This document shows positions 11,661 to 25,235 of a stretch of 64,000 nucleotides of DNA, one piece after another. The position numbers and the translations under genes are program-made. Below the pieces are notes generated by a model. That model searched no databases. It was not told the DNA's origin and was given only the letters and a program-made list of their open reading frames with translations. Numbering within the stretch: the first letter of the stretch is position 1; every line of letters starts with the position of its first letter. The stretch covers positions 106,726-170,725 of the forward strand of contig NZ_JAEC01000014.1 of assembly GCF_000518705.1 (NCBI RefSeq). Reading direction: 5' to 3'. The stretch comes from Shewanella colwelliana ATCC 39565. GTDB lineage: Bacteria; Pseudomonadota; Gammaproteobacteria; Enterobacterales; Shewanellaceae.

Positions 11661-12566
11661 ATGACGACGAAACATGACGTAAAAACATTCCAGGGTTTTA
11701 TCTTTACCCTGCAAGAATACTGGGCGCAGCAAGGTTGCGCTCTCGTTCAACCGCTGGACATGGAAGTGGGTGCAGGTACATTCCATCCAATGACTTTCTT
11801 GCGCTCATTAGGTCCAGAGCCAATGAGCAGCGCGTATGTTCAGCCATGTCGCCGTCCAACCGATGGTCGTTATGGTGAAAACCCTAATCGCCTACAACAC
11901 TACTACCAGTTCCAGGTTGTGCTAAAGCCGTCACCAAGCAACATTCAAGAGCTGTATTTGGGCTCACTTGAAGCCTTAGGTGTAGATATGGGCATTCATG
12001 ACGTTCGCTTCGTTGAAGATAACTGGGAATCCCCCACACTTGGTGCTTGGGGTCTCGGTTGGGAAGTCTGGCTAAATGGCATGGAAGTGTCGCAGTTTAC
12101 TTACTTCCAACAAGTCGGTGGCCTAGAGTGTAGCCCAGTAACAGGCGAAATCACCTATGGTTTAGAGCGTCTAGCTATGTATATCCAAGAAGTCGACAGC
12201 GTCTACGATCTTGTCTGGACTGATGGCCCGATGGGTAAAATTATGTATGGCGATGTGTTCCATCAAAATGAGGTTGAGCAGTCTACTTACAACTTCGAAC
12301 ACGCCAATGTTGAAGTACTGTTTAAGCAGTTTGATGACTGTGAAAAAGCCTGTAACGAGCTACTTGCTTTAGACACACCACTCCCCTTACCCGCTTATGA
12401 GCAGGTGATGAAAGCATCGCACGCTTTTAACTTACTCGATGCACGTCATGCTATTTCAGTTACCGAGCGTCAACGTTATATTCTTCGCGTTCGCACTATG
12501 GCGAAAGCAGTGGCTGAATCTTATTATCAAGCCCGTGAAGCCCTTGGCTTCCCAATGTGTAAGTAG
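11661..12566 (+). CDS. glyQ: Glycyl-tRNA synthetase alpha subunit GlyQ
   Basis: Catalytic subunit of the bacterial alpha2beta2 glycyl-tRNA synthetase; it charges tRNA(Gly) with glycine. 301 residues, the usual size. The signature class II core is evident: [20 protein letters not shown] near residues 19-38, [18 protein letters not shown], and the C-terminal part with RQRYILRVR. glyS follows after 11 bases, so the two subunits are made from one transcript. Confidence 0.98.
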   Translation: MTTKHDVKTFQGFIFTLQEYWAQQGCALVQPLDMEVGAGTFHPMTFLRSLGPEPMSSAYVQPCRRPTDGRYGENPNRLQHYYQFQVVLKPSPSNIQELYLGSLEALGVDMGIHDVRFVEDNWESPTLGAWGLGWEVWLNGMEVSQFTYFQQVGGLECSPVTGEITYGLERLAMYIQEVDSVYDLVWTDGPMGKIMYGDVFHQNEVEQSTYNFEHANVEVLFKQFDDCEKACNELLALDTPLPLPAYEQVMKASHAFNLLDARHAISVTERQRYILRVRTMAKAVAESYYQAREALGFPMCK

Positions 12567-12577
12567 AGGTTATTATT

Positions 12578-14647
12578 ATGAAATTTGAAAACTTACTCAT
12601 TGAAGTAGGCACCGAAGAGTTACCACCCAAGTCACTACGTAACTTGGCAGAATCATTTTTAGCTAACTTCACCGAAGAGCTAAACAAAGCAGAACTCAGT
12701 TTTGAATCGGCAACTTGGTACGCCGCTCCTCGTCGCTTAGCAATCAATGTTCAACAACTGGTATTGGCCCAAGCCGACAAGGTTGTAGAGAAGCGCGGAC
12801 CAGCTATCGCACAAGCATTCGACGCCGATGGCAACCCAACCAAAGCTGCTATGGGCTGGGCTCGTGGTAACGGAATTTCCGTTGAACAAGCCGAGCGTCT
12901 TAAAACAGATAAAGGTGAATGGTTACTACACCAAGCTAAAGTCGTTGGCGTAGAAACAAAGTCACTGATCGCCGATATGGCTCAGCGTGCATTAGACAAG
13001 CTACCTATTCCAAAGCCAATGCGTTGGGGCAGCAGCAAAACACAATTTATCCGTCCTGTGCACACAGTAACTATGCTGATGGGTAGCGAGCTTATTGAAG
13101 GCGAACTACTGGGCATAAAATCTGCGCGCACCATACGCGGCCATCGCTTTATGGGTGTTGACACCTTAGAGCTAGACCATGCTGACAACTATCTCAGCGC
13201 GCTAAAAGAGCAAGGCAAAGTATTAGCCGATTATGCTGAGCGTAAAGCGATAATTAAAGCTGGGGCTGAAGCCGCTGCGGCTAAAATCGGTGGTGTTGCC
13301 GACCTTGAGGATGACCTACTTGAAGAAGTAACCTCTTTGGTTGAATGGCCAGTAGTATTAACGGCTAACTTCGAAGAGAAATTCCTCGACGTACCAGCAG
13401 AAGCCTTGGTTTATACCATGAAAGGCGATCAAAAATACTTTCCAGTATTTGATCAAGCTGGTGCACTGCTGCCTAACTTTATTTTCGTCACTAACATCGA
13501 ATCTAAAGATCCGGCGCAGATTATTTCAGGAAATGAGAAAGTGGTTCGCCCACGTCTCGCCGATGCTGAGTTCTTCTTCGAAACCGACAAAAAGCAGTCA
13601 CTCGAAGCACGTCTTGCCAGCCTTGAAACTGTCGTATTCCAAAAACAGCTAGGCACCATCAAGCAACGTGTTGAACGCATTTCAGCGTTAGCAGGTTTTA
13701 TCGCCAGTAGCATTAATGTCAACAGCACTGATGCCGCACGTGCAGGTCTGTTATCTAAATCAGACTTGATGACCAATATGGTCATGGAGTTCACTGATCT
13801 GCAAGGCACCATGGGCATGCACTATGCGCGTCTAGATGGAGAAACCGATGCAGTAGCAGTAGCATTGGCAGAGCAGTACAAACCAAAGTTTTCAGGCGAT
13901 ACAGTGCCCACAGCGCCTATCTCTATCTGCGTAGCATTAGCAGAGAAGCTAGATACCTTGGTAGGTATTTTTGGCATTGGCCAAGCACCAAAAGGCGCAG
14001 CCGATCCGTTCGCGCTACGTCGTGCCGCTATTGGTGTGCTACGTATCTGTTTAGAGAACAACTTACCGCTTGATCTGGTTGAGCTAATTGCTAAAGCACA
14101 AGCACTTCATGGTGAGAGCCTCAGCAACGATAAGGTCGCAGAACAAGTACTTGAGTTCTTTATGGGACGTTTCCGTGCTTGGTATCAAGATCAAGGAGTG
14201 AGTGTAGACGTGATCTTAGCGGTATTGGCTCGTCGCCCTACTGCTCCTGCAGATTTCGAAAGCCGCATCAAAGCGGTAGCCCACTTTAGAACCCTTGAGC
14301 AAGCTCAAGCTCTGGCAGCAGCCAATAAGCGTGTCTCTAACATCCTAGCTAAAGTTGAAGGTGAGCTCCCAGCCACTATCGACGATAACTTGTTAGTTGA
14401 AGGCGCCGAAAAAGCCCTCGCCGCTAAGCTTAATGAGCTACAACCTCAGCTTGCACCATTGTTTGCAGCCGCTAACTATCAAGAAGCCCTGTCACTGCTA
14501 GCCAACCTACGTGAAAGCGTAGATACCTTCTTTGAAGATGTGATGGTAATGGCCGATGATGAAGCACTGAAGAACAACCGCCTAGCCTTGCTATCTAGCC
14601 TACGTGAGCAGTTCTTACACGCGGCTGACATTTCGCTACTGCAGTAA
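12578..14647 (+). CDS. glyS: Glycyl-tRNA synthetase beta subunit GlyS
   Basis: Beta subunit of glycyl-tRNA synthetase, needed for tRNA recognition. 689 residues, matching E. coli GlyS (689). It begins with [15 protein letters not shown], the family's N-terminal signature, has the HD-like segment in the middle and ends with the anticodon-binding DALR-like domain ([22 protein letters not shown]). It follows glyQ closely and is followed by a terminator. Confidence 0.98.
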   Translation: MKFENLLIEVGTEELPPKSLRNLAESFLANFTEELNKAELSFESATWYAAPRRLAINVQQLVLAQADKVVEKRGPAIAQAFDADGNPTKAAMGWARGNGISVEQAERLKTDKGEWLLHQAKVVGVETKSLIADMAQRALDKLPIPKPMRWGSSKTQFIRPVHTVTMLMGSELIEGELLGIKSARTIRGHRFMGVDTLELDHADNYLSALKEQGKVLADYAERKAIIKAGAEAAAAKIGGVADLEDDLLEEVTSLVEWPVVLTANFEEKFLDVPAEALVYTMKGDQKYFPVFDQAGALLPNFIFVTNIESKDPAQIISGNEKVVRPRLADAEFFFETDKKQSLEARLASLETVVFQKQLGTIKQRVERISALAGFIASSINVNSTDAARAGLLSKSDLMTNMVMEFTDLQGTMGMHYARLDGETDAVAVALAEQYKPKFSGDTVPTAPISICVALAEKLDTLVGIFGIGQAPKGAADPFALRRAAIGVLRICLENNLPLDLVELIAKAQALHGESLSNDKVAEQVLEFFMGRFRAWYQDQGVSVDVILAVLARRPTAPADFESRIKAVAHFRTLEQAQALAAANKRVSNILAKVEGELPATIDDNLLVEGAEKALAAKLNELQPQLAPLFAAANYQEALSLLANLRESVDTFFEDVMVMADDEALKNNRLALLSSLREQFLHAADISLLQ

Positions 14648-14664
14648 GTGTTAAGTTTGCCTAT

Positions 14665-14695
14665 AAAAACGCACCCGTAAGTGGTGCGTTTTTTT
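14665..14695 (+). terminator. Rho-independent terminator of glyQS
   Basis: Stem AAAAACGCACC / GGTGCGTTTTT with a short loop and a T run, 18 bases past the glyS stop. Confidence 0.9.
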
Positions 14696-14788
14696 ATGTC
14701 GGCCAATAAGCGACTGCGCTATCAAGATAGAAATCCCCCCTTGCTCACGCTAGACTAAGACCATCAAGTCAACAAAACCGAGAGCAGC

Positions 14789-15451
14789 GTGGCTTTAGAC
14801 CCTATCATCTACCCTTTGGGTGAGCGCGGATTAGTACTCGACCCCACACCATCATCCCCAATTAACGTTGGTCTGCAGCGTAAACTGTGTTGGGTAGCTG
14901 AGCAGTTACGCTCATCAAAAACCATTCTTGACGTGGTACCAGGGATGAATAACCTCACGCTATTCGTTGCTCAGCCAGATCAACTTAAAGTGATACAGCA
15001 ACAGCTTGAGACTCTGTGGCGCAACGCAAAACAACATCAGTTCCATGCTCGGGAGATAACGATTCCTGTCACTTACGGTGGTCAATTTGGTCCTGATCTC
15101 GATAACGTGGCCAAATACCACCAGCTCACCACAAATGAAGTGATCGCCTTACACTGCCAAGCTCAGTATCAAGTCTATTTTATCGGTTTCCAACCAGGTT
15201 TTGCCTATTTAGAGGGCTTAGTCGCAAAGCTGCATACACCAAGGCATTCACAGCCCAGATTAGAGGTTGCGGCAGGCTCAGTTGGCATAGGTGGCGAGCA
15301 AACAGGCATTTATCCTAGCCAAAGTCCGGGTGGCTGGCAGATAATAGGCAGAACCGACAGCCAGTTATTCAACCATACCAGCGCTGCTCCTTGCCTATTG
15401 CAACCCGGTGATATCGTTACCTTCGAGCCGACAAGGGATACACCATCATGA
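14789..15451 (+). CDS. pxpB: 5-oxoprolinase subunit PxpB
   Basis: First gene of the ATP-dependent 5-oxoproline (pyroglutamate) hydrolysis complex PxpABC, which returns the damaged glutamine/glutamate product to glutamate. 220 residues of the KipI/allophanate hydrolase subunit 1 family; the motifs PGMNNLTLFV near residue 51 and IGFQPGFAYLEGL near residue 132 are typical. It starts with GTG after GAGAGC. The 4-base ATGA overlap with pxpC shows translational coupling. Confidence 0.94.
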   Translation: MALDPIIYPLGERGLVLDPTPSSPINVGLQRKLCWVAEQLRSSKTILDVVPGMNNLTLFVAQPDQLKVIQQQLETLWRNAKQHQFHAREITIPVTYGGQFGPDLDNVAKYHQLTTNEVIALHCQAQYQVYFIGFQPGFAYLEGLVAKLHTPRHSQPRLEVAAGSVGIGGEQTGIYPSQSPGGWQIIGRTDSQLFNHTSAAPCLLQPGDIVTFEPTRDTPS

Positions 15452-16380
15452 TTGAAGTTACCCATATAATCGGTCATGTTACTATTCAGGACATGGGGCG
15501 CAGTGGTGTGGCACATCTTGGGGTCTCTTCTGGTGGAGCGCTAGATAAACACGCACTAATGCTGGCAAACCGTTTAGTTGCGAACCCCGATAATACGACT
15601 GCTTTAGAGCTAAGCAGTGGCGAAATACAACTTAGCTTTGATAACGACACTTGGGTGGCACTTTGCGGTGCAGAGTATGATGCAAAAATAGCAAAAAGAC
15701 CGCTATGGAATGGCTGGCGAGCCAAAGTGAATAAAGGCGAGCAGCTAACCATCCGTGGCCCAAAAAAAGGGATGTTGGGGTACTTAGCCGTAGCGGGTGG
15801 CATTGATGGCGAAAGGGTTTTAAATGGCTATGGTACAGATTTACGCGCGCAGTTTGGGGGCCATCACGGCCGCCACTTGCAGACGGGTGATAAGCTTGTA
15901 CAGATGAAAGCTAGCCCGCCCTCTTTTAGTCGTCCAGTGGGAGCCGTTCAGCGTGCAAATGACGGTATTTTACGGGCACTTCCAGGCCCTGAATTAGCCC
16001 TATTTAGTGAGCCAAGCAGAAAAGCTTTTTGGCACTCCTCATGGCAAATCTCTCCTCAGCGAGACAGAATGGGAGTTCGACTCAGCGGGGCGACGCTTAC
16101 CAGCCAAACAGAGGTAAACTTGCGATCACACGGAGTGATGCCCGGGGTTATTCAAGTCCCCCCTTCTGGTGAGCCCATCGTTTTGCTAGCCGATGCACAA
16201 ACCACCGGTGGCTATCCACGAATAGCCAGTGTCATCGAAGCGGATCTATGGAAGTTAGCGCAAACTCGCACTGGTGTACCGATACGTTTTACTCACGTCA
16301 GTCCAAGCCAGGCGGAGGACGCTAACTATGAATGGCAGCAATATTTTTATCGACTATCGAGGGCAATGGATGCCAGCTAA
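15448..16380 (+). CDS. pxpC: 5-oxoprolinase subunit PxpC
   Basis: Partner of PxpB; 310 residues of the KipA/allophanate hydrolase subunit 2 family. It has the family's opening (TIQDMGRSGVAHLGVSSGGA), the middle GYLAVAGGIDG and the segment SPQRDRMGVRLSG, and a late block TTGGYPRIASVIEADLWKLAQ. It overlaps pxpB by 4 bases and pxpA by 53 bases, so the three subunits are tightly coupled. Confidence 0.94.
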   Translation: MIEVTHIIGHVTIQDMGRSGVAHLGVSSGGALDKHALMLANRLVANPDNTTALELSSGEIQLSFDNDTWVALCGAEYDAKIAKRPLWNGWRAKVNKGEQLTIRGPKKGMLGYLAVAGGIDGERVLNGYGTDLRAQFGGHHGRHLQTGDKLVQMKASPPSFSRPVGAVQRANDGILRALPGPELALFSEPSRKAFWHSSWQISPQRDRMGVRLSGATLTSQTEVNLRSHGVMPGVIQVPPSGEPIVLLADAQTTGGYPRIASVIEADLWKLAQTRTGVPIRFTHVSPSQAEDANYEWQQYFYRLSRAMDAS

Positions 16381-17128
16381 CGAACACAAGCCACATAGTT
16401 ATGCTTTAGACCTTAATGCCGACTTAGGTGAAGGCGGTCGATATGATGAGTCACTATTGCGGCTCATCACTTCAGCCAATGTAGCCTGTGGTGGCCATAT
16501 TGGTGATAAAGCCTCCATGATAAAGACTGTGACGTTAGCTAAACACTATCAAGTCAAAATCGGCGCGCATCCAAGTTACCCAGATCCAGCCAACTTTGGC
16601 CGGGTTACCATAGATATTAGCCATGATGAACTGTTTACCTCACTGCACCAACAAATTAATGCATTAAGAGAGATATGCGAGCTTATAGGCGTCAAACTAC
16701 ACCATGTAAAGCCTCATGGTGCGCTCTATAATCAAGCCGCCCAGAACAGTGATCTGGGGCAAATTATAATAGATGTCATAAAGGCAATAGATCCCAAGCT
16801 AAAGCTCATAATTTTAGCCGGCAGCCAGCTTGTTAGTCAGGCGCGTGCACAAGGGCTTGCGGTGATAGAGGAAGCCTTTGCGGATCGACGCTACCTCTCC
16901 TCTGGAGCGCTTGCACCACGAGCTCAGCCTGAGGCGGTAATAGAAGATAGCCAGCAAGCGCTGCAACAGGTTAAAAAACTAACGGCAGGAGAGCCGATCA
17001 CAAGCTTAGATGGTCAACCGGTCATCATTAATGCTACCAGCCTTTGTGTCCATGGCGATAATCCACACGCATTAAGTCTGGTCAAATTAATAGGTCAACA
17101 ACTTGAGGTTAATCATCCTGCCAATTAG
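16328..17128 (+). CDS. pxpA: 5-oxoprolinase subunit PxpA (LamB/YcsF family)
   Basis: Third subunit of 5-oxoprolinase; a LamB/YcsF TIM-barrel-like protein of 266 residues. Signature LDLNADLGEG near the N-terminus, NVACGGHIGD, IGAHPSYPDPANFGR and VKPHGALYNQA are all present. The ATG at 16328 is preceded by GGAGG nine bases upstream; a longer frame from GTG at 16274 lacks such a site. The N-terminal 20 residues before ALDLNADLG are longer than in most relatives, so a start at 16370 is also possible. Confidence 0.93.
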   Translation: MNGSNIFIDYRGQWMPANEHKPHSYALDLNADLGEGGRYDESLLRLITSANVACGGHIGDKASMIKTVTLAKHYQVKIGAHPSYPDPANFGRVTIDISHDELFTSLHQQINALREICELIGVKLHHVKPHGALYNQAAQNSDLGQIIIDVIKAIDPKLKLIILAGSQLVSQARAQGLAVIEEAFADRRYLSSGALAPRAQPEAVIEDSQQALQQVKKLTAGEPITSLDGQPVIINATSLCVHGDNPHALSLVKLIGQQLEVNHPAN

Positions 17129-17809
17129 GTGTTCGCTTTTTATAGATAACCACAACATCACCACTGGCCATAGTTGTGGCGGTAACATCGAGCTCACTAT
17201 GCTGTGCTTCAAACTGTGCCAAGTACTCTCGCACAAAGGTAACAGATTCATGATTGACCCTAACCAAACACGTACTTTCTTTGCAGTAGTGAAAATTAAC
17301 ATTTAGCGCGTCAAACTCACCGCCCCAATTATCAGTGTAAGCCTCATCTATGCGATTAAACTCCTCGACCTTGAGCTCTATGTAGTGGTCAGGATCATTA
17401 GACATAAGTTCATTAAGCGCTGGCGGCGAGGCTAAGAAGTACGGGTTGCCATTATCATCTTTATAGAAATAAGCGATGCCCTCATCCATAAAAGGCCCCT
17501 GTTTCTCGCGGTACAACGCAAGTAGTTTTTGCTGGATGGCTCAACAATGTTAGGTTCTGTTTCGATCTGGTTATCTTTAACCGAATCAAGCGAATGATTT
17601 AGCTCAGATTGAGTCGGCTTTAAGCCTTGTAGAGCATCATTCACATCGACGTGTGACTGACTTAATCCAACGACTGGTTTACTTGCTTGCATAGCCTCTG
17701 AAGCAGCGAGCGCTTCAGGAGTCTGTCGGGGTTGTGCAAAATAAGACCAGCGCAAGCCAACAAGTATTACCACTACCGCTAACAGTATAGATAAATACCG
17801 CAATCGCAT
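17109..17809 (-). pseudogene. Frameshifted gene for an exported hypothetical protein
   Basis: Two overlapping reading frames make one protein. The first part (17809 down to about 17535, start MRLRYLSILL, AAAGGA upstream) has a hydrophobic N-terminus and a variable Gln/Ser-rich stretch. The second part (to 17109) resumes in the next frame with QQKLLALYREKQGPFMDEG and ends QDD. Adding one base near 17535 joins them as ...NIVEP-x-QQKLLALY. The C-terminal part has two Cys in HYCKESTCLVRV. Function unknown; related genes appear to sit beside gyrB in other Shewanella. A sequencing error cannot be excluded. Confidence 0.7.
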
Positions 17810-17884
17810 GTTCGACATCCTTTTCGTCAACACAGGGGCTTTAACATAATCAATGTAAAGTGCCACTTCGACCGTCTTAACGTA

Positions 17885-17920
17885 GAAATAAAAAAGCCCC
17901 AGATTTCTCTGAGGCTTATT
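17885..17920 (-). terminator. Terminator of the dnaA-dnaN-recF-gyrB operon
   Basis: On the minus strand the stem AAGCCTCAGA / TCTGGGGCTT with a GAAA loop is followed by a T run (GGGGCTTTTTTATTTC). It lies about 40 bases after the gyrB stop. One G-T pair interrupts the stem. Confidence 0.88.
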
Positions 17921-17959
17921 CATTATCAATCTCGACATTCGAGACTGTTAACTTAGCGT

Positions 17960-21476
<3,517 letters not shown>

Positions 21477-21522
21477 TTAGTACTCAGTAGATCAGCCAAA
21501 GTCTTACAGCAAGCAACACAAA

Positions 21523-21539
21523 CGCCACCTTAGGTGGCG
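21523..21539 (-). terminator. Hairpin between dnaN and recF
   Basis: The 75-base gap between dnaN and recF holds a perfect 7-bp stem CGCCACC / GGTGGCG with a three-base loop, followed on the minus strand by TTTGTG. It may act as a partial terminator or processing site that lowers recF and gyrB relative to dnaN. The T run is weak, so this is tentative. Confidence 0.45.
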
Positions 21540-21551
21540 CTGTATAATCTT

Positions 21552-22652
21552 CTATAGACGCATTGGCATAACCACATACATAGAATCTTCTTCGATATGG
21601 TTCTCTATCAAGGCGCTCGAGTTGCCATCGATAAGCGTGATACGCACATCATCAGAGGGGAGGTTATTCAACACATCCAATAGATAGCTGACGTTAAAGC
21701 CAATTTCTAGCGGTGTATTATCATATTCGATATCTAAGATCTCTTCCGCTTCTTCCTGTTCAGGGTTATTGGCAGTGATCTTAATTAAATTCTGTTCTAG
21801 CTGTACACGCACGCCACGGAACTTCTCATTAGAGAGAATAGAGGCACGCAGCAACGCTTGCTTTAGGTGGTTACGGCTAGCGATAACCACTTTATCACCA
21901 CCTTTGGGTAATACACGGCGATAATCAGGGAAACGTCCATCAACCAGCTTACTGGTAAATACCGCACTCTGTGTGGTCGCCCTAATCGCGTTCTCGCCAA
22001 TAGCGATAGTGACATCCAGATCTTCACCTTCAAAAAGGCGTTGCAGCTCAATAACACCCTTACGCGGTACAATGACCTGCTTCTCAGGTAGTGAGTCTTC
22101 TATCATTCGATGGCTAAGTGCCAAACGATGTCCATCGGTAGCAATCGCGCGAAGCACGTTACCTTCGGTCTCAAGCAACAAACCATTGAGATAGTAACGC
22201 ACATCTTGGTTAGCCATAGAGAACTGCGTCGCATCGATCAACGACTTCAACGTACCCTGCTTGATGGTGAATTGAATATCAGCTTGGAACGCTTCAACGT
22301 TTGGATACTCTTCAGCGGGTAGTGTGGCTAAGGTAAAACGACTACGACCAGAACGTAACAACAGACGATTTTCCTGCTGCTCTATTTTAAGCTCTACTTG
22401 ATCGGGAAGTGATTTTACAATGTCGAGAAATTTCTTAGCCGGAACTGTGGTTCGTCCCTCATGAACCTCACCTTCAAGCTGTGCCTGGCCAACCAATTCA
22501 ACTTCTAAATCGGTGCCGGTCAACTTGAGTGAGTGACCACTTACTTCAACTAAAAGGTTAGCCAGAATAGGCAAGTTATGTCGTCTCTCCACCGCTCCAC
22601 TAACAAGTTGAAGCGGCTTTAATAGGGCATCCCTATCAATTGAAAATTTCAT
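21552..22652 (-). CDS. dnaN: DNA polymerase III beta sliding clamp
   Basis: Ring-shaped processivity clamp of DNA polymerase III. 366 residues from ATG 22652 (MKFSIDRDALLKPLQ), the exact length of the E. coli protein; a TTG nine bases upstream is rejected. Typical stretches: LPILANLLVEV, DLEVELVGQAQ, the C-terminal EEDSMYVVMPMRL. It starts 21 bases after dnaA in the same operon. Confidence 0.98.
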   Translation of the reverse strand: MKFSIDRDALLKPLQLVSGAVERRHNLPILANLLVEVSGHSLKLTGTDLEVELVGQAQLEGEVHEGRTTVPAKKFLDIVKSLPDQVELKIEQQENRLLLRSGRSRFTLATLPAEEYPNVEAFQADIQFTIKQGTLKSLIDATQFSMANQDVRYYLNGLLLETEGNVLRAIATDGHRLALSHRMIEDSLPEKQVIVPRKGVIELQRLFEGEDLDVTIAIGENAIRATTQSAVFTSKLVDGRFPDYRRVLPKGGDKVVIASRNHLKQALLRASILSNEKFRGVRVQLEQNLIKITANNPEQEEAEEILDIEYDNTPLEIGFNVSYLLDVLNNLPSDDVRITLIDGNSSALIENHIEEDSMYVVMPMRL

Positions 22653-22673
22653 CGGTTTCAATTTCCCAGATTT

Positions 22674-24056
22674 TTATGAAGATAACGTTCGGATCAAGTT
22701 AGCATAATCTTCTTTAATGTCATGACTTTCTTCACGCAACTGCGCAATTTTACGACACGCATGCAAAACGGTGGTGTGGTCACGACCCCCAAAGGCATCA
22801 CCTATCTCAGGCAAGCTTTGGTTAGTAAGCTCTTTAGACAGTGCCATGGCCATCTGTCTTGGACGCGCCACACTGCGTGAGCGACGCTTAGATAACATAT
22901 CAGCCATCTTGATCTTGTAATATTCAGCGACGGTTTTCTGAATATTGTCTATAGTGACCAATTTTTCTTGCAGAGCCAAGAGATCTCTTAACGCTTCGCG
23001 CACAAAATCAATGGTGATTGGGCGACCGGTAAAGTTAGCGTTAGCGATAACACGATTTAATGCGCCTTCTAACTCACGAACGTTGGATCTCAAACGCTTT
23101 GCAATAAAGAAAGCTACTTCATCTGGCAAGTTAATGCCACTCTCTTGCGCCTTACGCATCAAGATAGCAACACGGGTTTCTAATTCTGGTGGTTCGATAA
23201 CAACCGTTAAGCCCCAACCAAAACGAGACTTAAGACGATCTTCAACGCCGTCGATCTCTTTAGGGTAACGATCCGATGTCAAAATGATCTGGTGGTTACC
23301 TTCCAGCAAGGCATTAAAGGTATGGAAAAACTCTTCTTGAGATCGGTCTTTATTCGCAAAGAACTGAATATCATCGATAAACAAGGCATCGACGCTACGG
23401 TAGTAACGCTTAAACTCCTCGATAGCATTGTTTTGCAGTGCTTTAACCATATCTTGCACAAAGCGTTCAGAGTGCATGTAAACCACTTTGGCATTAGGGT
23501 TGTTCTTAATAATGCCATTGCCCACAGCGTGCAATAAATGGGTTTTACCTAAACCGGTGCCACCATAAAGGAATAGTGGGTTATAAGCACCGCCAGGGTT
23601 TTCAGACACCTGCAACGCTGCAGCCTTACCTAACTGGTTAGATTTACCTTCTACGAAGTTATCAAACTGGTAAGTCGGGTTAATGTTACTTCTATGATTA
23701 GCGGTCGCCGCAGGTTCATTAGTATTAAAAGTTGGCTTACTCGGCGAACGACTGGCTGATGGGGGGCTTGGCATCCTTACCGACGCAGCTGGGGTCGCAG
23801 GTTTGCTCGCTGGGCGACTACCAATATCAAAACGCAACTTAGGTGCGTCACTACCCATCTGCTCGGTAAAAAACTGATTAATGGTATTAAGGTACTTGTC
23901 TCTAACCCAATCGAGAACGAATCGATTCGGTGCATATAATACTAGAGTATCCCCGTCCATTTCGGCTTGTAACGGTCTGATCCACATACTGAATTGCTGA
24001 GCTGAAAGCTCGTCTTGTAGTCGTCCGATACATTGCTGCCAAAGTGAAACCGCCAC
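22674..24056 (-). CDS. dnaA: Chromosomal replication initiator DnaA
   Basis: AAA+ initiator that binds DnaA boxes at oriC and melts the origin; also a transcription factor. 460 residues. Domain I (1 to about 85), a Pro/Ser/Ala-rich linker (about 86-130), AAA+ domain with Walker [17 protein letters not shown] and Walker [11 protein letters not shown], and the DNA-binding domain with [15 protein letters not shown] near the C-terminus. The gap upstream carries DnaA boxes, so autoregulation is likely. Confidence 0.98.
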   Translation of the reverse strand: MAVSLWQQCIGRLQDELSAQQFSMWIRPLQAEMDGDTLVLYAPNRFVLDWVRDKYLNTINQFFTEQMGSDAPKLRFDIGSRPASKPATPAASVRMPSPPSASRSPSKPTFNTNEPAATANHRSNINPTYQFDNFVEGKSNQLGKAAALQVSENPGGAYNPLFLYGGTGLGKTHLLHAVGNGIIKNNPNAKVVYMHSERFVQDMVKALQNNAIEEFKRYYRSVDALFIDDIQFFANKDRSQEEFFHTFNALLEGNHQIILTSDRYPKEIDGVEDRLKSRFGWGLTVVIEPPELETRVAILMRKAQESGINLPDEVAFFIAKRLRSNVRELEGALNRVIANANFTGRPITIDFVREALRDLLALQEKLVTIDNIQKTVAEYYKIKMADMLSKRRSRSVARPRQMAMALSKELTNQSLPEIGDAFGGRDHTTVLHACRKIAQLREESHDIKEDYANLIRTLSS

Positions 24057-24501
24057 GTACTTATCCCCAAAATATCATACAAAAGAGGTGTATTCTATAG
24101 GGAGATCACGATGATCGCTATCCTTTAAATAGATTTATCCCCAGTAAGATCATCTTTATTTCTTTACGCCGATCCAGATCGATCTGAGCCGATCAAAATA
24201 ATTGCAGAAACCTGCAAACTCAGCTTTATTAAGCGATCCAGATCGATCTATAATTAGCAACCTTCGATCAGCGCAATGAAGACTAGATCCACAAGATGTA
24301 GTGTCCATTCACAGAGTTATCCACACTAGATAGTGTATTGGGATAACTTGATAAGAAGTTTATTAGGCAGATTTTGCATCCTTATGAGTTTTGCTTGTTG
24401 ACGGGCACAACTAAAGTGATTACAATTCGGCCTCTTTTTTGCCCTTACCTCTATTTTATGGAGAGTAAGGTTTATTCACCTAACAAAGACGGATTGCCAT
24501 A
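24057..24501. other. dnaA-rpmH intergenic region with DnaA boxes and many GATC sites
   Basis: 445 bases between the divergent dnaA and rpmH genes. It holds one perfect DnaA box (TTATCCACA, 24317-24325) and two one-mismatch boxes (TTATCCCCA at 24061-24069 and 24135-24143). About a dozen GATC sites are present, including an exact 16-base direct repeat CGATCCAGATCGATCT at 24170-24185 and 24234-24249. It holds the dnaA control region and the rpmH promoter. In Pseudomonas this position is the origin; here the mioC-mnmG gap fits oriC better. Confidence 0.75.
24398..24426 (+). promoter_or_regulatory. Promoter of rpmH-rnpA
   Basis: TTGACG (24398-24403), 17-base spacer, TACAAT (24421-24426): a near-consensus sigma-70 promoter, 75 bases before the rpmH start. 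Confidence 0.8.
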
Positions 24502-24639
24502 ATGAGTAAACGTACTTTTCAACCTAGCAACCTGAAGCGCAAGCGTTCTCACGGCTTCCGCGCTCGTATGGCTACTGTAGGTGGCCGTAAGGTCATCGCA
24601 CGTCGTCGTGCAAAAGGTCGCGCTCGTCTTTCTGCTTAA
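24502..24639 (+). CDS. rpmH: 50S ribosomal protein L34
   Basis: 45-residue ribosomal protein L34, start [19 protein letters not shown]. It is highly basic, with [19 protein letters not shown] at the end, and of the family's usual length. It is first in the rpmH-rnpA-yidD-yidC-mnmE cluster and separated from rnpA by nine bases. Confidence 0.98.
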
Positions 24640-24648
24640 TAAGTAGAA

Positions 24649-25011
24649 ATGCTAGTGACCAGCTATACCTTTACGCGGGAGTTACGTTTGTTAACTCCCG
24701 CGCAATTCAAATCTGTATTCTCTAAACCTATCAAAGCTTCTTCGGCTGAAATTACCTTACTTGCAATTCCTAACACTGAGCAGCATCCACGTATTGGATT
24801 AACTGTTGCAAAACGTTATGTAAAGAAAGCTAATCAGCGCAACAGAATTAAACGTATCATCCGCGACAACTTTCGTTTGCATCAGCACGAATTACCCCCG
24901 CTTGATATCGTCGTTCTTGTAAGAAATGGCGTATTGGATATGGACAATGCAGCACTCCACAAACTGGTAGAGAAGTTATGGCGCAAACTCAGTCGCCGTT
25001 ACAATGGCTAG
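24649..25011 (+). CDS. rnpA: Ribonuclease P protein component
   Basis: Protein cofactor of RNase P, which trims the 5' leader of tRNA precursors. 120 residues, basic. The signature [16 protein letters not shown] near residue 62 is the RNR motif that binds the RNA subunit; [18 protein letters not shown] is the usual N-terminal segment. A GTG at 24655 is an alternative start. It overlaps yidD by 34 bases, as in many bacteria. Confidence 0.97.
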   Translation: MLVTSYTFTRELRLLTPAQFKSVFSKPIKASSAEITLLAIPNTEQHPRIGLTVAKRYVKKANQRNRIKRIIRDNFRLHQHELPPLDIVVLVRNGVLDMDNAALHKLVEKLWRKLSRRYNG

Positions 25012-25232
25012 CTACCACGTTAATTCGTGGCTACCAAATCTTTATCAGCCCTATACTAGGGCCAAAGTGCCGTTTTCATCCCACGTGTTCATATTACGCA
25101 ATAGAAGCAATTCGTTTGCATGGTTTTGTGAAAGGGAGTTGGTTTGCAGGGAAACGCGTATTAAAATGTCACCCTTTACATCCGGGCGGAGAAGATCCCG
25201 TCCCCCCAAAAAATAACAGGTGTAATAAATAG
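24978..25232 (+). CDS. yidD: Membrane protein insertion efficiency factor YidD
   Basis: 84-residue member of the YidD (DUF37) family, a membrane-associated helper of YidC-dependent insertion. The family core is plain: [20 protein letters not shown], then [11 protein letters not shown] and the Cys in [15 protein letters not shown]. It lies between rnpA (overlapping) and yidC (three bases away). Confidence 0.96.
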   Translation: MAQTQSPLQWLATTLIRGYQIFISPILGPKCRFHPTCSYYAIEAIRLHGFVKGSWFAGKRVLKCHPLHPGGEDPVPPKNNRCNK

Positions 25233-25235
25233 GCT

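Noticed and set aside
16274..16327. Longer frame for pxpA from a GTG at 16274
   Set aside because: No ribosome site there, whereas GGAGG stands at the right distance from the ATG at 16328.
24057..24501. dnaA-rpmH gap as the primary oriC
   Set aside because: Only one perfect DnaA box; the mioC-mnmG gap has three and a GATC ladder. Kept as a finding.
25075..25095. CACGTG in yidD as parS
   Set aside because: The flanking bases (ATCC...TTCA) do not form the parS arms. The CACGTG in atpA near 45190 was rejected for the same reason.
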